From TMED78 sp036337035 (lineage in GTDB: Bacteria; Pseudomonadota; Gammaproteobacteria; Steroidobacterales; Rariloculaceae): 64,000 nucleotides of DNA. Location: the NCBI GenBank assembly GCA_036337035.1, contig JAYZFC010000008.1:59514-123513 (forward strand), written 5' to 3'. The position numbers and the translations under genes are program-made. The notes under the pieces are model-generated. The model was not told the DNA's origin. It did no database searches and saw only the letters and a list, made by a program, of their open reading frames with translations. Positions 17,175 to 26,749 of this stretch are shown piece after piece (the first letter of the stretch is position 1; the number at the start of each line of letters is the position of its first letter).

Positions 17175-18556
17175 CTATTATATGGATCCTCGATTCTAAC
17201 AATGTCATCCTCCCCAAAATATGTACCTACTTGAGTTTCAATTATGACTAATGGTTTATTGGTATTATTTGCTAATTGATGGGTCTGTTCTTTTTCAATA
17301 TAAATAGATTCACCTTCCTTTAGAATAAAATGCTTATCATCTAGAGTAACAGAAGCTTCACCTTCAACAATAACCCAATGTTCAGAACGCTTATAATGAT
17401 ATTGCAATGAAAGACTTTGACCTGGGTTTACTGTCAATCGCTTTACTTTGCATTGCTTGCTATCAAGTAGATTCTCAAACATACCCCATGGCCTTTTTTC
17501 ATAAGAATGTTCCTCTGCTTCTTGTTTACCAGTATTTTTAATTGCTTGCAAAAGTTCCTTCATATTCTCAGACTCTCCCTTCTTTGTAATAAAAGTAACA
17601 TTATCATTATTAATAACAATAATATCATCGAGGCCTATTACAGCAGTCAACCTACCATCTGTTTTAACAAAATTATTTTTTGCATTAAATTCAAAAGTAC
17701 TAGTCTTGTCATTATCTATAATATCTACTAATGCATCCCAAGATCCAATATCTCTCCATGGCCCAGAATATGGATAAACGCCTATTGATTTTTCTTTCTC
17801 TAAAACAGCTGTGTCTATACTTTCATTTAAGGGGTAATGACTATGGAGTTCCTCATCTAGAAATATTTTATTATTATCCATGCTCTTATTTTCCCAGATT
17901 TTATCTGAATCTAGATAAATATCTTTAGCATGATGTGATATCGAATCAAATATTTTGCTTCTTAAACCAAAAAAAATTCCAGAATTCCAATAATATTCTC
18001 CAGAATTATACATATCTTCAGCTTTATCTTTTCTTGGTTTTTCTGTAAATGACTCGGCCATATAAAAATTTTCTACCTTATTAGCTGCCTTAATATATCC
18101 ATAACTAGTTGATGCTGTATCGACTTTGATGCCTATTGTCATCCAATTAGGAAGATTATGAATATTATAAATATCTGAAACGGATTGTAAGAAAATTTCA
18201 TCATCAATAAGATGATCACTTGGCATAATTAGTAAGTATTCATCTTTACTAATCTCTGATGATAGATTGACTGAATAGCAAATAGATGCAGCTGTATTCC
18301 TGCCTTGAGACTCTAGTATCTGATATGCCGTCATCCCAAGATTATTTAACGCCTCATCAATAAGAAATGAATATTTCTTATTAGATACAATTATAGGTTC
18401 ATTATTAGTTATACATCTACACCTTAACAGAGTTAACTCAAGAAGGCTTTTCTGATCTATTAAGGGAATAAATTGTTTTGGTAGTGAGTTTCTTGATAAA
18501 GGCCATAATCTTGAACCCGATCCTCCACATAAAATAATAGGTCTTAAATTATTCAT
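17171..18556 (-). CDS. manC: ManC/AlgA-type mannose-1-phosphate guanylyltransferase / mannose-6-phosphate isomerase
   Basis: The N-terminal domain of this type II enzyme makes GDP-mannose from mannose-1-phosphate and GTP. Its signature is PIILCGGSGSRLWPLSRNSLPKQF, seen in part at residues 5-24. The C-terminal cupin domain (from about residue 330) has QYHYKRSEHWVIVEGEA, typical of the fused phosphomannose isomerase. The frame extends upstream to 18625, but conservation starts at the ATG at 18556. That ATG overlaps the last codons and stop of gltX by 8 bases, so translation of the sugar gene is probably coupled to glutamyl-tRNA synthetase. It supplies the substrate for gmd, 3 kb away. Confidence 0.94.
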   Translation of the reverse strand: MNNLRPIILCGGSGSRLWPLSRNSLPKQFIPLIDQKSLLELTLLRCRCITNNEPIIVSNKKYSFLIDEALNNLGMTAYQILESQGRNTAASICYSVNLSSEISKDEYLLIMPSDHLIDDEIFLQSVSDIYNIHNLPNWMTIGIKVDTASTSYGYIKAANKVENFYMAESFTEKPRKDKAEDMYNSGEYYWNSGIFFGLRSKIFDSISHHAKDIYLDSDKIWENKSMDNNKIFLDEELHSHYPLNESIDTAVLEKEKSIGVYPYSGPWRDIGSWDALVDIIDNDKTSTFEFNAKNNFVKTDGRLTAVIGLDDIIVINNDNVTFITKKGESENMKELLQAIKNTGKQEAEEHSYEKRPWGMFENLLDSKQCKVKRLTVNPGQSLSLQYHYKRSEHWVIVEGEASVTLDDKHFILKEGESIYIEKEQTHQLANNTNKPLVIIETQVGTYFGEDDIVRIEDPYNR

Positions 18557-19967
18557 AGGAACTATTTTTTTCTCTAATATACATATTAATATTTTTAATT
18601 CTAACAATAGTTTCTTTCTTACCAAGCAAAAATAGAGTCTCCCCTATTCCAGGTGAAATAATGCTCCCGGTCATAGCTATCCTTATCGGTTGAGCGATAG
18701 AAATTAACTTATGATCCATATTATCAGCTACTAATTTAACTGCTTCCTGAATTGATTCATTACTCCAATCTTTTAAAGCTAATAAACTATTTTCAATATT
18801 GCTAAATATCTCAAGTATATCTTCACCAAAAAATTTTTTCTGTGCGTCTTGGTCATAAAAAGAGGGTCTCGAAAAAATAAATTCGCTTTTATTAGATATT
18901 TCTTCAAGAGTGCTAGATCTGTCTTTCATAACTTCAGCTATACTTAATACTAAATCCTTATTATTTGGCTCCATACCAATGTTGATTAAAAAAGGAGTTA
19001 GTAAAGGAACAATATCATCTAATGATATATTTTTTAGCCACTGCTGATTAACCCAAAAAAGTTTTTTTTGATCAAAATTTGCTGGAGATTGATGAATCTT
19101 TTCTAATGAAAATAAATTAGTTAACTCATTTTTACTAAAAATCTCCTGATCGCCATGTGACCAACCCAGCCTTACCAAATAATTTATCAGCGCATCTGAA
19201 AGAAAACCTCCATCTCTATAATCCATAACACCTTCTGCGCCATGTCTTTTGGATAATCTTGCTCCATCTTGCCCTAAAATCATTGGTAAATGAGCATAAC
19301 TAGGAATATCAAATTTTAGTGCTTTCATTATGTTAATCTGCCTAGGAGTATTATTTATATGATCATCTCCTCTAATTACATGGGTGATTCCCATATCATG
19401 ATCATCAATAACCACTGCAAAATTATAAGTAGGGCTTCTATCAGATCTTTGAATTACCAAATCATCTAACTCTTTATTATTAAATGTTACTTTCCCTCTA
19501 ATTGAATCAATAAAATTGACATCGCCGGTCAAGGGGTTCTTAAACCTTACGACATATGGTTCTTTAGATCTAAGCTTTTGACTAGCATCTCTACATCTGC
19601 CATCGTACCTTGGCTTAAGATTTTTCTTTTTTTGTTCATTTCTAGATATTTCTAACTGCTCTTTAGAACAAAAACATTTGTAAGCATGCCCATCCTTAAT
19701 TAAAACATTAATATATTGATCATATATATCGATACGCTCACTTTGAAAAACTGGTTTCTCATCTGGCTCTAGACCTAGCCATTTCATGCTTGATAAAATT
19801 TGCGATACAGAATCATCCGTAGATCGCTCCAAATCAGTATCTTCAACTCTAAGCAAGAATTTACCATTATTTTTCTTAGCAAAAAGCCAATTATATAAAG
19901 CAGTCCTAGCACCTCCAATATGAAGATAACCGGTAGGGCTTGGAGCAAAACGTGTCCTAATAGTCAT
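18549..19967 (-). CDS. gltX: Glutamyl-tRNA synthetase
   Basis: This class I synthetase charges tRNA-Glu. The 472-residue protein has the ATP-binding HIGH-type motif as APSPTGYLHIGGARTAL (HIGG at 16-19), the KMSKS equivalent RLSKRHG, and the family segment VIDDHDMGITHVIRGDDH. The four-cysteine zinc site typical of E. coli GltX is partly visible as CFCSKEQ and CRDA. The tRNA-Glu gene lies 75 bases upstream on the same strand, so enzyme and substrate are neighbours. Confidence 0.97.
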   Translation of the reverse strand: MTIRTRFAPSPTGYLHIGGARTALYNWLFAKKNNGKFLLRVEDTDLERSTDDSVSQILSSMKWLGLEPDEKPVFQSERIDIYDQYINVLIKDGHAYKCFCSKEQLEISRNEQKKKNLKPRYDGRCRDASQKLRSKEPYVVRFKNPLTGDVNFIDSIRGKVTFNNKELDDLVIQRSDRSPTYNFAVVIDDHDMGITHVIRGDDHINNTPRQINIMKALKFDIPSYAHLPMILGQDGARLSKRHGAEGVMDYRDGGFLSDALINYLVRLGWSHGDQEIFSKNELTNLFSLEKIHQSPANFDQKKLFWVNQQWLKNISLDDIVPLLTPFLINIGMEPNNKDLVLSIAEVMKDRSSTLEEISNKSEFIFSRPSFYDQDAQKKFFGEDILEIFSNIENSLLALKDWSNESIQEAVKLVADNMDHKLISIAQPIRIAMTGSIISPGIGETLFLLGKKETIVRIKNINMYIREKNSSYE

Positions 19968-20042
19968 AAAAAAACCTAAAATTCATTATCTATATGAACT
20001 ATTGTAAAGAAATACCATTTCTGAAGCTAATGTCAAAAAAAA

Positions 20043-20118
20043 TGGCGTCCCCAAGGGGATTCGAACCCCTGTTGCCGCCGTGAAAGGGCGGTGTCCTAGG
20101 CCTCTAGACGATGGGGAC
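20043..20118 (-). tRNA. tRNA-Glu (anticodon TTC)
   Basis: The minus strand folds into a full cloverleaf. The acceptor stem is GTCCCCA paired with TGGGGAC, the anticodon stem is CCGCC/GGCGG with loop CTTTCAC (anticodon TTC), and the T-arm is AGGGG-TTCGAAT-CCCCT. The 3' CCA is encoded. A run of eight T follows directly, which may aid termination or processing. It lies 27 bases after tRNA-Ala and just upstream of gltX. Confidence 0.97.
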
Positions 20119-20145
20119 ATTAACAGTTATAAATCCTCATTATTG

Positions 20146-20218
<73 letters not shown>

Positions 20219-20289
20219 AAAAAAAATAAACTGGAACTTTACCCTAAAGAGCCATTAAAATCGAGCGCCAAAAGCTAAAACTAAATAAA

Positions 20290-21636
20290 TTAAGAGGTTT
20301 TGATCGAATCACCTCTCCCTATAGCATAATACTTAAAACCAAGCTTTGTCATATTTTTAGGGTCATAGATATTTCTTCCATCAAAAATAGTAGGCTCTCT
20401 CAATAATTTTTTAATCTCTAAAAAATCAGGAGTTCTAAACTCACTCCACTCAGTTATGATAGATAAAACATCTGAGCCTTTAACAGCATCAAGCGCATTA
20501 TTACATATAGTTAAATTATCATCCATAGAGAAATATTTTTTAGCGACAGAACCAGCAATAGGGTCATACGCCTTTACCTGACACCCATGCTCTAGAAGAA
20601 GATTAATTAAAGCAACACTAGGAGCTTCCCTCATGTCATCAGTATTTGGTTTAAATGATAGCCCCCAGAGAGCAATAATTTTATTACTCATTTTACCATT
20701 AAAATGTGAATATATTTTTTCAAAAATTCTTTTCTTCTGCCTGAGATTAACTATCTCAACTGATTTGATTAAATCAGATTTAAATCCAACTTTTTTACCT
20801 ATATTTATTAACGCCTTCACATCTTTTGGAAAACAAGAGCCGCCATAGCCACATCCAGGATAAATGAAATGATGGCCAATTCTAGGATCAGAACCAATTC
20901 CTTTCCTTACGGATTCAATATCAACACCTACTAATTCTGCCATGTTTGCTAATTCATTCATAAAGCTAATCCTAGTAGCCAACATCGCATTTGCAGCATA
21001 TTTAGTGAATTCTGAAGATCTTTGATCCATTACAATTATACGATCATGACTCCTATTAAATGGTTCATATAACGATTTTAATAGCTTAGTTGATCTAGAG
21101 CTTGTTGAGCCTAAAATAATACGATCAGGCTTCTTAAAATCTGATATTGCATCACCTTCTTTAAGAAATTCTGGATTAGAAACAACATCAAAACTTGCGT
21201 CAATATCTCTATTAGATAATTGTCCTGCTATAGCTAATTTTACTTTATCAGCAGTCCCAACAGGAACAGTAGATTTATTAATAATTATTTTCTGCTCATC
21301 ATTATTAAGATATGTACCAATTGTATCTGCAACTTTTAATACATGAGTAAGATCAGCTGATCCATCTTCATCAGATGGAGTTGCAACTGCAATAAACTGA
21401 AATAAACCATGAAGTACCGCTTTTTTAGCATCAGTGGTAAATTCTAATAAGTTAGCCTCTTTAGTTCGGAGAACTATTTCCTCTAAACCAGGCTCATATA
21501 TTGGGATCTTGCCATTATTTAGAGCATTAATTTTCTTCTCATCTATGTCGACACATATCACATGGTTGCCCGTTTCTGCTAAACAAGCAGCAGTCACTAA
21601 CCCCACATAACCTGAACCGAAAATTGTTACACGCAT
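20290..21636 (-). CDS. ugd: UDP-glucose 6-dehydrogenase
   Basis: This enzyme oxidises UDP-glucose twice with NAD+ to UDP-glucuronate. The 448-residue protein opens with the Rossmann motif VTIFGSGYVGLVTAACLAE. It has the EPGLEE segment, NPEFLKEGDAI, and the catalytic cysteine in GCGYGGSCFPKDVKAL near residue 260. The C-terminal domain begins around ALWGLSFKPNTDDMREAPS. It is the last gene of the polysaccharide block, 35 bases after gmd. A UDP-glucuronate 4-epimerase at the other end of the locus uses its product. Confidence 0.96.
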   Translation of the reverse strand: MRVTIFGSGYVGLVTAACLAETGNHVICVDIDEKKINALNNGKIPIYEPGLEEIVLRTKEANLLEFTTDAKKAVLHGLFQFIAVATPSDEDGSADLTHVLKVADTIGTYLNNDEQKIIINKSTVPVGTADKVKLAIAGQLSNRDIDASFDVVSNPEFLKEGDAISDFKKPDRIILGSTSSRSTKLLKSLYEPFNRSHDRIIVMDQRSSEFTKYAANAMLATRISFMNELANMAELVGVDIESVRKGIGSDPRIGHHFIYPGCGYGGSCFPKDVKALINIGKKVGFKSDLIKSVEIVNLRQKKRIFEKIYSHFNGKMSNKIIALWGLSFKPNTDDMREAPSVALINLLLEHGCQVKAYDPIAGSVAKKYFSMDDNLTICNNALDAVKGSDVLSIITEWSEFRTPDFLEIKKLLREPTIFDGRNIYDPKNMTKLGFKYYAIGRGDSIKTS

Positions 21637-21671
21637 TAAAAATACCTTATTTGGATTGCCTAAATATTCTA

Positions 21672-22778
21672 TCAGTCTTTAGAATAACCAATATTTTTTA
21701 ATAATGATTTTTGCTTTGCAATATTAATATCATGATCTATCATCTCTTGACAAAGTTCATCTAAACTAGTTTCAGCATGCCAACCTAAATCTTTAATTGC
21801 TTTTGAAGCATCGCCTAAGAGGCTATCAACCTCTGTAGGCCTAAAGTATTTTTTACTAACTCTTACAATTACATCTCCTGTATTTACAGAAGGAGAAATA
21901 TTATTATCCACTGAAATTACTTTAGCCTGTTCATCAAATCCATTACCAGTAAATTCTAATTCTATCCCAAGCTTAGAAGCTGATAAAATAATAAAATCTT
22001 TAACAGAGGCTTGAATTCCAGTAGCAATTACATAATCTTTAGGTTCTTTTTGTTGTAACATCATCCATTGTGCTTTCACGAAATCTCTAGCATGTCCCCA
22101 ATCTCTTTTAGCATCAAGATTACCTAAAAATATACAATTATCTAGACCAAAAGCTATATTCGATAAACCTCTAGTTATTTTCCTTGTTACAAAGGTCTCG
22201 CCTCTTCTTGGGGACTCATGATTAAACAGTATGCCATTACAAGCGAACATATCATAAGCTTCCCTATAGTTTATTGTAGCCCAATAAGCATAAAGCTTTG
22301 AAATTGCATAGGGTGACCTAGGGTAAAATGGGGTAGATTCACTTTGCGGAGACTCCAGTGTTTTACCAAAAAGTTCAGAACTTGAGGCCTGATAAAATTT
22401 CGTTTTTCCTTTTAGGTCAAGAATCCGAATTGCCTCAAGAAAACGAAGGGGGCCCAAAGCATCAACTTCTGATGTATATTCAGGCATTTTAAAGCTTACT
22501 GCTACATGAGATTGTGCGCCTAAATTATATATTTCATCAGGCTCAATTGTCTCAACAAGAGAAAGAATACTAGAAAAATCGAGTAAATCACCATAATGAA
22601 GATGAAACTTTGATTTATCATCATAGCTCTCTTTATAAATATGATCTAACCTATCTGTATTCAATGAAGAGCTCTTTCTCTTTATGCCATGAACAATATA
22701 CCCTTTGTCTAAAAGCAAATCGGCTAGATACGAACCATCTTGACCAGTAATACCAGAAATTAAAGCTACTTTACTCAC
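21672..22778 (-). CDS. gmd: GDP-mannose 4,6-dehydratase
   Basis: Gmd converts GDP-mannose to GDP-4-keto-6-deoxy-mannose. The 368-residue extended SDR (E. coli 373) has NADP-binding ALISGITGQDGSYLADLLL, catalytic Ser/Thr in ASSSELFG, the Tyr-Lys pair in YAISKLYAYW, and the family marker NHESPRRGETFVTRKIT. Its start overlaps the stop of the SLBB exporter gene by 4 bases. No recognisable Fcl or Rmd reductase is adjacent; one of the other SDR genes in the locus may complete the route to GDP-fucose, GDP-rhamnose or a related sugar. Confidence 0.95.
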   Translation of the reverse strand: MSKVALISGITGQDGSYLADLLLDKGYIVHGIKRKSSSLNTDRLDHIYKESYDDKSKFHLHYGDLLDFSSILSLVETIEPDEIYNLGAQSHVAVSFKMPEYTSEVDALGPLRFLEAIRILDLKGKTKFYQASSSELFGKTLESPQSESTPFYPRSPYAISKLYAYWATINYREAYDMFACNGILFNHESPRRGETFVTRKITRGLSNIAFGLDNCIFLGNLDAKRDWGHARDFVKAQWMMLQQKEPKDYVIATGIQASVKDFIILSASKLGIELEFTGNGFDEQAKVISVDNNISPSVNTGDVIVRVSKKYFRPTEVDSLLGDASKAIKDLGWHAETSLDELCQEMIDHDINIAKQKSLLKNIGYSKD

Positions 22779-25543
22779 ATTGAATTTATAGCGGTTACTG
22801 CAATTGCTGTATTATAAAGAATTTGAGTTACGCTAGTCCATAATGCAATAGGAGCAACAATTTCAAAATTCATTGGAACAACCACTGTATCCCCAGCTTG
22901 AATGCTATTACTAGAAGAACGGCTGAAGAAGTTAGAATTTATTCCTGAAACTACTGAACCATCAGCACGCACTACATAAATTTCAGACTCATCAGCACGA
23001 ACGTTTGTTCCACCACTTGCTTCAATATAATCTTCCAGTGAAAATTCATTATTAAAAAAATGAGAAGTCGGATTATATACTTCTCCTAAAACTGTTACTT
23101 CTTGGCTTTGTCGAGGAATGAATAACTGATCACCATCAATTAATTCTACATCTACAGGAAGCCCATTTATTATATCCTGCAAAGGAATAACTAATCTTCC
23201 GGTAGGAGTTATATTATTTAACTGTGTCACTAATGCTTGACCACTTAATATTGCAGCTGCTGCGTCTTGAGATGATAATGCAGTATTAGCTATTTGTGCC
23301 TCCAATTGACTAACTAAGCGTTCTCTTTGATCTAATTCTCGTTGCTGTAAATCAAGACGTAAGAAGATACTTGCTCCTGCATCTGCTTGTTCAGTTAACC
23401 CACCAGCTCTTTCTAAAACTGATCTCAAAGTTTCTCGATTTCTTATTGTATAAGCTCCTGGAAAAACTACTTCTCCTAAGATACTTACAGATCCTTGAAA
23501 ATTAACTTGAGGAAATTCTCTAATATGTAAAATATCTCCTTCTTCAAGAATAAGATTATGTTCCGACTGATTGCTACTGCTAACTAGTTGATTTAAATCT
23601 ATAGAGACAGTATCAGCTAATCTGCTAACTATAGAGTCTAAATCTGGCTCTTTAACTAACTCTGCCTCATCTAAATAAGCTATGGCATCAAGCCCACCTC
23701 CAGCAGCTATAAGATCTATCAGTGTCATATCATTTGATAATGGGTATATCCCGGGATCTCTAACAGCCCCCGATATTTCTACTGAAAGATTCTGCCCTAT
23801 AATACCTTGTCCTTGTAATTCATTAACCAATGCTTTAGATATGATTCTCTTACTAGAGTCTAATTGCTGTTGATCTAAAATCTGAGCAGAAATACGATTA
23901 TCTTCTGGGAGTATCAAATCTGAATTAGGATCAGAGTTAGGGTTATCTGTCATTTGTTGCTGATTAGTAACTCCTGTTGCTACTAAGGACTCATCTTCTA
24001 ATGGCCTAAAAAGTGAATAAGGGTCATCGTTTGGAGATTGATTTAAATAAGGCTGATTAAAAACAGTATCAAAGGTATCTTCATCAATATTTTCTAAATA
24101 ACCCTGCTCAAGCATCTCTTCAAATAAAGGGTGGTTAGTCGGAGCCCTAAGAAAAGGTTTAAAATTAGGTGGCATCAACTCTATAGTAAAATTTAATTCA
24201 TCAAGTGCTGCAATAAATTCTTCAGGATAACTAGTTCTTTTAAAGATATAAACTGTATCTCGATTTTCTAATAAGAGGTCAGAATTTCCAGAAAATATAT
24301 TTTCAAGACTAAAAGACAAAACTTCAATTTCAGAAACTAAATCTTTCTGTCTACGAATTAAACCATAATCAAAATCAGTATCAGGTAATAGCAATGATGG
24401 CTTAGAAAGAATATCGCTAATTTTTATTCCATTATACCACTGATAAACACCAGAATTAGCTACATTACCAATTAAATTAACTCCATTAATTTCGCTTGGA
24501 ATTGATGAAAAATAAATTACATCTCCATTTTGAATCTCAACACTACTGGCATCGCTTAAGTTAACATCTATAAGAGTAACTCCTTGATTGGGTATAATTC
24601 TTTCAATCTTAATTGATGATAGATCAGCATTTGCAAGCAACCCTCCTGACATAGAAATAGCATCATCTAGAGAGGTGTTTTCTAATATCTCATAAATCCC
24701 TGATCTTCTAACTTGACCGGCAATAGCAACAGAGCTCTTAATTGCAGGAACAAAAATAATATCACCAGACATCAACATAACATCATTTGTAGAGTCTCCT
24801 TCTAGAAGAAATTCATACAAATCAAGTTGTGAAATAGTCTCACCAGATCTGCGTAACTCAATATATCTTAGAGACCCTATATCGCTTAATCCGCCACTTG
24901 CAAATAAACTATTAACTATAGTAGAGAATCCGCCAAGAAGATAAGATCCTGGCCTTTCAACATCACCTAATACAAAAACCCTGACAGAGCGTAACTCTCC
25001 TAAAGTGGTGCTTATTCCAACACCTATCATCTGATTACTAACCCTATCAGATAATAATGATCTTAGATCTTCAAAACTTAAACCAGAAACAATGATAGGG
25101 CCAAGCTCAGGAAAGTTTATAAAACCCTCTCTATTTACTTGAAGAGAATATTGAGCATTATTATTTCCAAAAAGTTGGATATTAATCTCATCTCCAGGTC
25201 CTATAATATAATCAGCAGGAACTGGTATATCTGTTATCGGAGAAAAAATAACTTGTTGCTCCTTAAAAATATCATATCCAAAGTTTTGAAGCTCTAGAGT
25301 ACCAAATGACAAGGTTTTTAAAGAGATGAAATCTTCTTCTATATCTATTTCGCTTTCTTGAGGAGCTAGAATATTGCTTTGATTATCTATATTTGATAAC
25401 TCTTGTGAATTATTTTGTCCTAATTGTTGAAGACTCTCAAATTGTTCAAGTATATCAGGAGGGATAATTTGAGAATAAACAGGTAAAGCAAGAAATAAAA
25501 AAATAAATTTATAGAAAATCTTCCTTATAAAAAAAATACTCAT
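22775..25543 (-). CDS. Wza-like polysaccharide export protein with six SLBB-type repeats
   Basis: This 922-residue protein has a cleavable signal peptide (hydrophobic residues 8-23, probable cut after VYSQ) and no lipobox cysteine. A polysaccharide-export (PES) domain follows, from about residue 105 (DYIIGPGDEINIQLFGN). I count six beta-grasp SLBB-type units, each opening with a pattern like VLGDVERPGSYLLGG, IAGQVRRSGIYEI, ISGAVRDPGIYPL, ILGEVVFPGAYTI or VLGEVYNPTS; the third (LIGNVANSGVYQW) is shorter. A coiled stretch rich in Gln near residues 730-770 interrupts the series. The C-terminus ends in a hydrophobic helix that could form the outer-membrane helical barrel seen in Wza. It is more than twice the length of E. 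coli Wza (379). A Wzc-type kinase was not found in the locus. Confidence 0.88.
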   Translation of the reverse strand: MSIFFIRKIFYKFIFLFLALPVYSQIIPPDILEQFESLQQLGQNNSQELSNIDNQSNILAPQESEIDIEEDFISLKTLSFGTLELQNFGYDIFKEQQVIFSPITDIPVPADYIIGPGDEINIQLFGNNNAQYSLQVNREGFINFPELGPIIVSGLSFEDLRSLLSDRVSNQMIGVGISTTLGELRSVRVFVLGDVERPGSYLLGGFSTIVNSLFASGGLSDIGSLRYIELRRSGETISQLDLYEFLLEGDSTNDVMLMSGDIIFVPAIKSSVAIAGQVRRSGIYEILENTSLDDAISMSGGLLANADLSSIKIERIIPNQGVTLIDVNLSDASSVEIQNGDVIYFSSIPSEINGVNLIGNVANSGVYQWYNGIKISDILSKPSLLLPDTDFDYGLIRRQKDLVSEIEVLSFSLENIFSGNSDLLLENRDTVYIFKRTSYPEEFIAALDELNFTIELMPPNFKPFLRAPTNHPLFEEMLEQGYLENIDEDTFDTVFNQPYLNQSPNDDPYSLFRPLEDESLVATGVTNQQQMTDNPNSDPNSDLILPEDNRISAQILDQQQLDSSKRIISKALVNELQGQGIIGQNLSVEISGAVRDPGIYPLSNDMTLIDLIAAGGGLDAIAYLDEAELVKEPDLDSIVSRLADTVSIDLNQLVSSSNQSEHNLILEEGDILHIREFPQVNFQGSVSILGEVVFPGAYTIRNRETLRSVLERAGGLTEQADAGASIFLRLDLQQRELDQRERLVSQLEAQIANTALSSQDAAAAILSGQALVTQLNNITPTGRLVIPLQDIINGLPVDVELIDGDQLFIPRQSQEVTVLGEVYNPTSHFFNNEFSLEDYIEASGGTNVRADESEIYVVRADGSVVSGINSNFFSRSSSNSIQAGDTVVVPMNFEIVAPIALWTSVTQILYNTAIAVTAINSM

Positions 25544-25638
25544 ATTTATCCCTTAATAAATCAATATTTAAATAATTATATTATAAATTCAATCATTGAT
25601 CTAATTCTAAATATATCTAAAATACCCTAGAAAACCTA

Positions 25639-26685
25639 TCATAATAGTAAATCAATAGTAGAATTATATAAGATGAATAGAGGCGCTATGGATAAATGTG
25701 AAAAAATTAACCTTATCATGATCTTTGGATTAAACCTATCCTCACAATAAAATGCTAAGAAAGGAAACATAAGGGCAAAGACATAAAGCACAACTCTTTC
25801 AGCTGCTAGGCTCGTCAAAGTAAAGGCAGAATAAGAATAAATAACGAACAAAATACTAAAAAAATAAATTAAAGAATTGAATTTTTTTTCTTTACTAAAT
25901 CTCTCAAAAAAAATAATTGCTATTATTATAGAAAACAATACCCCTATATATAGATAAGCTATATTTTCTCCTACAGATATCTCAGAAGTTATTCTTCTAA
26001 ACCATCCACTAGTTAAATTTATTACGATAGAAGAAACTATAAGACCAAAAAATGTTGAGACAAATGCAAATATTTTATATATATTTTTTTTAGAGAAAAT
26101 AAATATTGACCCTATAAATAAAATTACACTGTTATGGATAAAAAAAGCTAGCAAGAAAGAAAAGAAAGATTTTTTAAATTGGTTATTGGAAAAATAACCG
26201 ATAGTGGTCATAAAAATTGCGGTAGCCATTACTTGACGATATACATTATGCATACCTAAAACAAATGGGAAAAATAATAGTACGCCAAAAAAAATATACC
26301 TTATATCTTCTGTTTTAATATTAGATGTAAATATTTCTTTATTTAACGAGATGCCTTTATATAAGAATAAATAGAAAATTATATCTAAAATAACAAACAC
26401 AGAAGATGGATCGCCAAATATGTTATATAGATATCTTGACCCAAACCAAAAAATAAACTCTCTTAAAAAATACGTATGATCTACAGTATTTTGCTGCATA
26501 GAAATAACATATCCTTCTATATCAGTCTGAATACCTCCTTCGCCTATAGTTGACCTAATAATAAAACTTAATGAAACAGCTATAATGAGCCAAAATATAA
26601 AAAAAAATCTTTCTTTAACAATTCCAGGAAAAAATATAAAAAATATCATCAATAAATATATTAAACAGTAAGCGATAAATTCCAT
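25639..26685 (-). CDS. EpsG-like polysaccharide polymerase (Wzy candidate)
   Basis: A 348-residue integral membrane protein with about ten hydrophobic segments spread over the whole length. A polar loop near residues 45-60 holds STIGEGGIQTDIEGY, and the segment around HNVYRQVMATAIF resembles the conserved R-Q region of the EpsG family of capsule/exopolysaccharide polymerases. These enzymes join lipid-linked repeat units in the periplasm. It is the only candidate Wzy in the locus and lies directly upstream of the exporter gene, which supports the role. Family assignment rests on topology and this motif, so the confidence is moderate. Confidence 0.68.
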   Translation of the reverse strand: MEFIAYCLIYLLMIFFIFFPGIVKERFFFIFWLIIAVSLSFIIRSTIGEGGIQTDIEGYVISMQQNTVDHTYFLREFIFWFGSRYLYNIFGDPSSVFVILDIIFYLFLYKGISLNKEIFTSNIKTEDIRYIFFGVLLFFPFVLGMHNVYRQVMATAIFMTTIGYFSNNQFKKSFFSFLLAFFIHNSVILFIGSIFIFSKKNIYKIFAFVSTFFGLIVSSIVINLTSGWFRRITSEISVGENIAYLYIGVLFSIIIAIIFFERFSKEKKFNSLIYFFSILFVIYSYSAFTLTSLAAERVVLYVFALMFPFLAFYCEDRFNPKIMIRLIFSHLSIAPLFILYNSTIDLLL

Positions 26686-26749
26686 TTTAATAATCCCTTA
26701 TTCAGAAGAAGTATTAATTTTTATTACTATCATCAAATCTATATCAGAA

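Noticed and set aside
18557..18625. Upstream extension of manC
   Set aside because: The 23 extra residues lie inside gltX, show no similarity to the family, and conservation starts at the ATG at 18556.
20031..20036. TTGACA on the minus strand before gltX as a strong -35
   Set aside because: No convincing -10 follows at 16-18 bases; TACAAT lies 24 bases away. Left as an unproven promoter element.
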